From Serinus canaria (taxonomy: Eukaryota > Chordata > Aves > Passeriformes > Fringillidae), in assembly GCF_022539315.1 (NCBI RefSeq), contig NC_066315.1, positions 102,653,990 to 102,717,989 of the forward strand: a DNA stretch of 64,000 bases. Reading direction: 5' to 3'. Below the pieces are notes generated by a model. That model was not told where the DNA came from, made no database searches, and saw only the letters and a list, made by a program, of their open reading frames with translations. The position numbers and the translations under genes were made by a program. Shown in pieces: positions 61,413 through 64,000 of this stretch (positions are counted from its first letter, which is position 1; each line of letters begins with the position of its first letter).

Positions 61413-63047
61413 CAGTTTTTACACAGAAATTAATCCTTTGGGGAATTAAAGCCTTCATGGATCCTATATTTCAAGATTCTTCATTCAATGTGTTTACAGA
61501 TCTTTCAGCAAGTGATAGCTTAGTTTCTTCTTGCAATTGTTTCTTTATATAAGAATATATCTATAAGAAAAATTAAGCAACTAGGTTTTGTCACACAGGT
61601 TTTTGCACACGTCTTAATTTTATGAGACAATACTAACATGCTTAAGAAGTGCTACATGATTTCTTCACCAGAAAACATTTGATGACCAAACAAAAGGCAG
61701 ATACACTCTTACTGCTCACCAGAAATTAAAATGAAAGCATAAAACTGGCACAATGAGAACATTTGCATTAAAATGGCACAATAAAACATTAGCAGAATTT
61801 CTGTTACTATGTTACAAAAGTCTAAACATTATTTTAATGCTTTATAGATATACATTCATGGCATATATCTGGACAAGCAGCATTTAGCATGAAAGTTTAG
61901 TCAAAAGAAATGAAATTCTTTTAGTCTAGCAATGTGTAATGATAAATAACTTTACTTGTTAGATGAGTTGGCCGTGTTGCAATCAACAGAAACTGCTAAA
62001 TGCATAAAAGATGCTTCTGAATTCTCCATTTTACAGTGGGTAGTGCCTAACAAAAGAAGAAAGAAGAGACATAAATTGATACTGATGTAAGCAGAGGATG
62101 CAATGGGTCATCTTGAAATATGGTTGATGGGCTAAAAACAGTCATTGGGGGATAGAAATGGATGCAAAATAGTACAGGTTGAAGGATGCTATTTTGCAGA
62201 AATCAAACAGAAGCATCAGTGTCAAAAGGCACACCCACTCATAAAATGTCTCCAGCTTCTGCACTTAAAATGTCTAAACTGCAAATTAATGGAATTACAT
62301 AATTTTGATTAAGTGAAACTAATGTAGTAACTAATCACTGGATCACTAATGGGAGGACTTGACATAGGGTTATAAGTTGTTTTATAGTTAAAAATGCATT
62401 TTGTGGCTGTCTGTACATTATTCTATAGGGTTTATATCACTTTCCTGTGAAATTTTGCAGATTTACACGTTCCCTTCTTTTCAGTCAGAGTTTGATGTGT
62501 GAAAATTTAGTGGGAAAGAGGAAACATAACCAGTTGATAAGCCTGGCTCTTCTGTCAGCTCTTCACAGCACCGTAAGCAAGCTTAGTAGCCTATCACATG
62601 GTGCAGAAATGCTTTCCCCTCCAAAGTGAAAACCAGTGTCGGCTTAAAAGGCTTGTGATGACAAGGACAGAGCAGAGAGACTGCTCTCAGAGGCTTGGGA
62701 GCAGGCTCTTCTTTCCATACCAGTGTGAGGATTTAATAGAGCAATTTCATGACTGGCAGAGAAAACCTGATGGCACACTCACTCCTCTCTGTTAGAGCAG
62801 CTTGGGCAGGATATGCGTAGGAGTTTATTTTAAGTAACTAAATAAAAGCTTCAGAAAAATTACAAATATTAACCAACAGCCTAACCAACTGCTTCCTTCT
62901 CAAGAATACTTTTGTGTATTTCCAGTTTAAATGCAGCTTATCTCTGTGAAGTGAAATGATATGGCAACAGTGCTTTTGCGCTACAGCATTGCTGACAGTC
63001 ACCTGATTTGGCCAGGCCAGTGAGAGCCAGTCAGCCTCTTGCTGGCC

Positions 63048-63069
63048 TCTCTTCCTTTCTTTCTTTCTT
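63048..63069. repeat. Short (CTTT)n run
   Basis: Four or so CTTT/CTTC units directly before the CR1 at 63070. Confidence 0.6.
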
Positions 63070-63469
63070 ATGATGAGGAAAAGCTGAGACAGTTAGGCTT
63101 GTTTAACCTTGAGAAGCCTGAGCGGTTCCTCTTTAATGTATGCAAGTGTCTGAAGAGGGAGTGCCAAGGACATGGAGCCTGGTGCTTCCTGGTGGTGCCA
63201 AGCAATAGGGCAGGAGGCAGCAGGCAGAAAGTGATGCATAGGAAGTTCCACCTGAACATGACAAAAAGCTTCTTTATTGTGTGGGTGACCACACACTGAA
63301 ACAGGTTGCCCAGAGAGATGTGGGCAACAGATGTATTTCCAGTCTCCCTCACTGGAAATACTCAAGAGCTGTCTGGATGCAATTCTATGTGATGGACTCA
63401 GGGATGGCCCTGCTTGAGCAAGGAGGTTGGAATTGTGGTACTTTCCAACCTGATCCATTCTGTGATTCC
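63070..63469 (+). mobile_element. CR1 LINE 3' portion, plus strand
   Basis: It starts at GATGAGGAAAAGCTGAGACA, the CR1 ORF2 C-terminus, and continues with AGGTTGCCCAGAGAGATGTG (63303). It ends TTTCCAACCTGATCCATTCTG and TGATTCC at 63469. About 400 bp, 5'-truncated. Overlapping frames on both strands (63039-63299 plus, 63068-63530 minus) are not genes. Confidence 0.93.
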
Positions 63470-64000
63470 TCCCCTCCCATATCACAAAAGTGTCCTGTGG
63501 AGGTGAGGCTTTCTGTTTTGTCCTCCTCATTTCCCGAGGTAAGCAATTTCTTCACTTACGCCCTGAAGACCTTGTGAGAAATAGTCATTACCACTGATGG
63601 GGACTGCCTCCTCCTACCTGTCCTATTGGTTGGAAATGTGCTTCATGGTCTATACAGGGCTGAACTGAGCAGCTTTTTATGAGAGTGGAAAGATGCTCAG
63701 AGCGCTTTTCTGTCCACAATCCCACAAGACTGGAGCTTGATATGGTTAAAGGTAAATGTAAACCTTGTTCAAGGAGGATGTTAAGCTGTCAAATGTTGTC
63801 CCACATTTCAGCCAGCATATTGTGGAGGTAAGGAGATGCTGGGTCCATCTCTCCACTGGGACCTGAGAAAGTAACAATGCTTTAACACAGGCCAAATCAG
63901 GACTTCTGTTCTTGGAATAAATGATAGTCCTTTTTTTGTGGTGGTGTGATTAAGGATCACAGAGAGTATCTAGTAGTTTTAAGGAGGAAACATTTTCTCC
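63470..64000. other. Non-coding DNA to window end
   Basis: No recognisable gene, element or regulatory signal. Confidence 0.5.

Larger units (their letters stand above)
57791..63069. other. Repeat-poor non-coding stretch
   Basis: No gene recognised. 60780-61080 resembles conserved non-coding DNA (TAATT and TTTATTAATTC words, no CpG excess). A possible very old plus-strand CR1 end lies at 61366-61412. AT-rich runs occur near 59930. Confidence 0.5.

Noticed and set aside
63039..63577. Overlapping frames on both strands up to 145 codons
   Set aside because: They cover the CR1 3' region at 63070-63469 and have no host protein features.
1..64000. CRISPR arrays, operons, phage or bacterial mobile elements
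   Set aside because: There are no spaced direct repeats, no dense coding and no bacterial signals; the CR1 and LTR content points to a bird nuclear genome.

Overview
The window looks like bird (Aves) nuclear DNA, AT-rich and almost entirely intergenic or intronic. The main evidence is at least a dozen CR1-type LINE copies. Most are 5'-truncated and carry the diagnostic CR1 3' end, a TTCCAACC-like block followed by degenerate ATTCTATG units, or its reverse complement. There are also endogenous retrovirus LTR sequences of types I recognise from bird genomes. I see no L1, no Alu-like SINEs and no prokaryotic gene organisation. The LTR near 31 kb resembles songbird LTRs, so a passerine is possible, but this rests on memory and is not proven.

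I could not support any host protein-coding gene. Open frames are short (mostly 60-140 codons), overlap on both strands, and are either chance frames in AT-rich DNA, pieces of CR1, or artefacts of a tetranucleotide repeat that lacks stops in every frame. No tRNA, rRNA or CRISPR array was found.

Layout. 1-6.5 kb: non-coding with one old CR1 (4.06-4.66 kb). 6.55-7.41 kb: a long plus-strand CR1. 8.1 kb: an LTR fragment. 8.2-19.8 kb: repeat-poor DNA, parts of which look like conserved non-coding DNA, with an unassigned segment at 9.0-9.47 kb. 19.84-19.92 kb: an alternating CA/TA/TG imperfect palindrome. 20-27.7 kb: repeat-poor. 27.76-28.16 kb: a 402-bp compound tetranucleotide array. 28.7-29.8 kb: DNA rich in homeodomain-type TAAT cores. 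30.37-31.35 kb: an old CR1 tail, then a full-length-looking solo LTR on the minus strand. 31.4-43.7 kb: mostly unassigned, with two tiny CR1 tails. 43.7-44.65 kb: a long minus-strand CR1 flanked by a GC-rich unassigned block. 48.4-50.6 kb: two adjacent minus-strand CR1 insertions, the longer keeping a broken reverse transcriptase. 51.7-63.5 kb: four more CR1 fragments in otherwise plain DNA.

The most informative observations are the LTR with visible termini, TATA box and poly(A) signal; the CR1 reverse transcriptase relic with both catalytic aspartates substituted; the homopyrimidine compound repeat whose unit changes stepwise; and the Z-DNA/cruciform-prone palindrome. I found no convincing new biological system.
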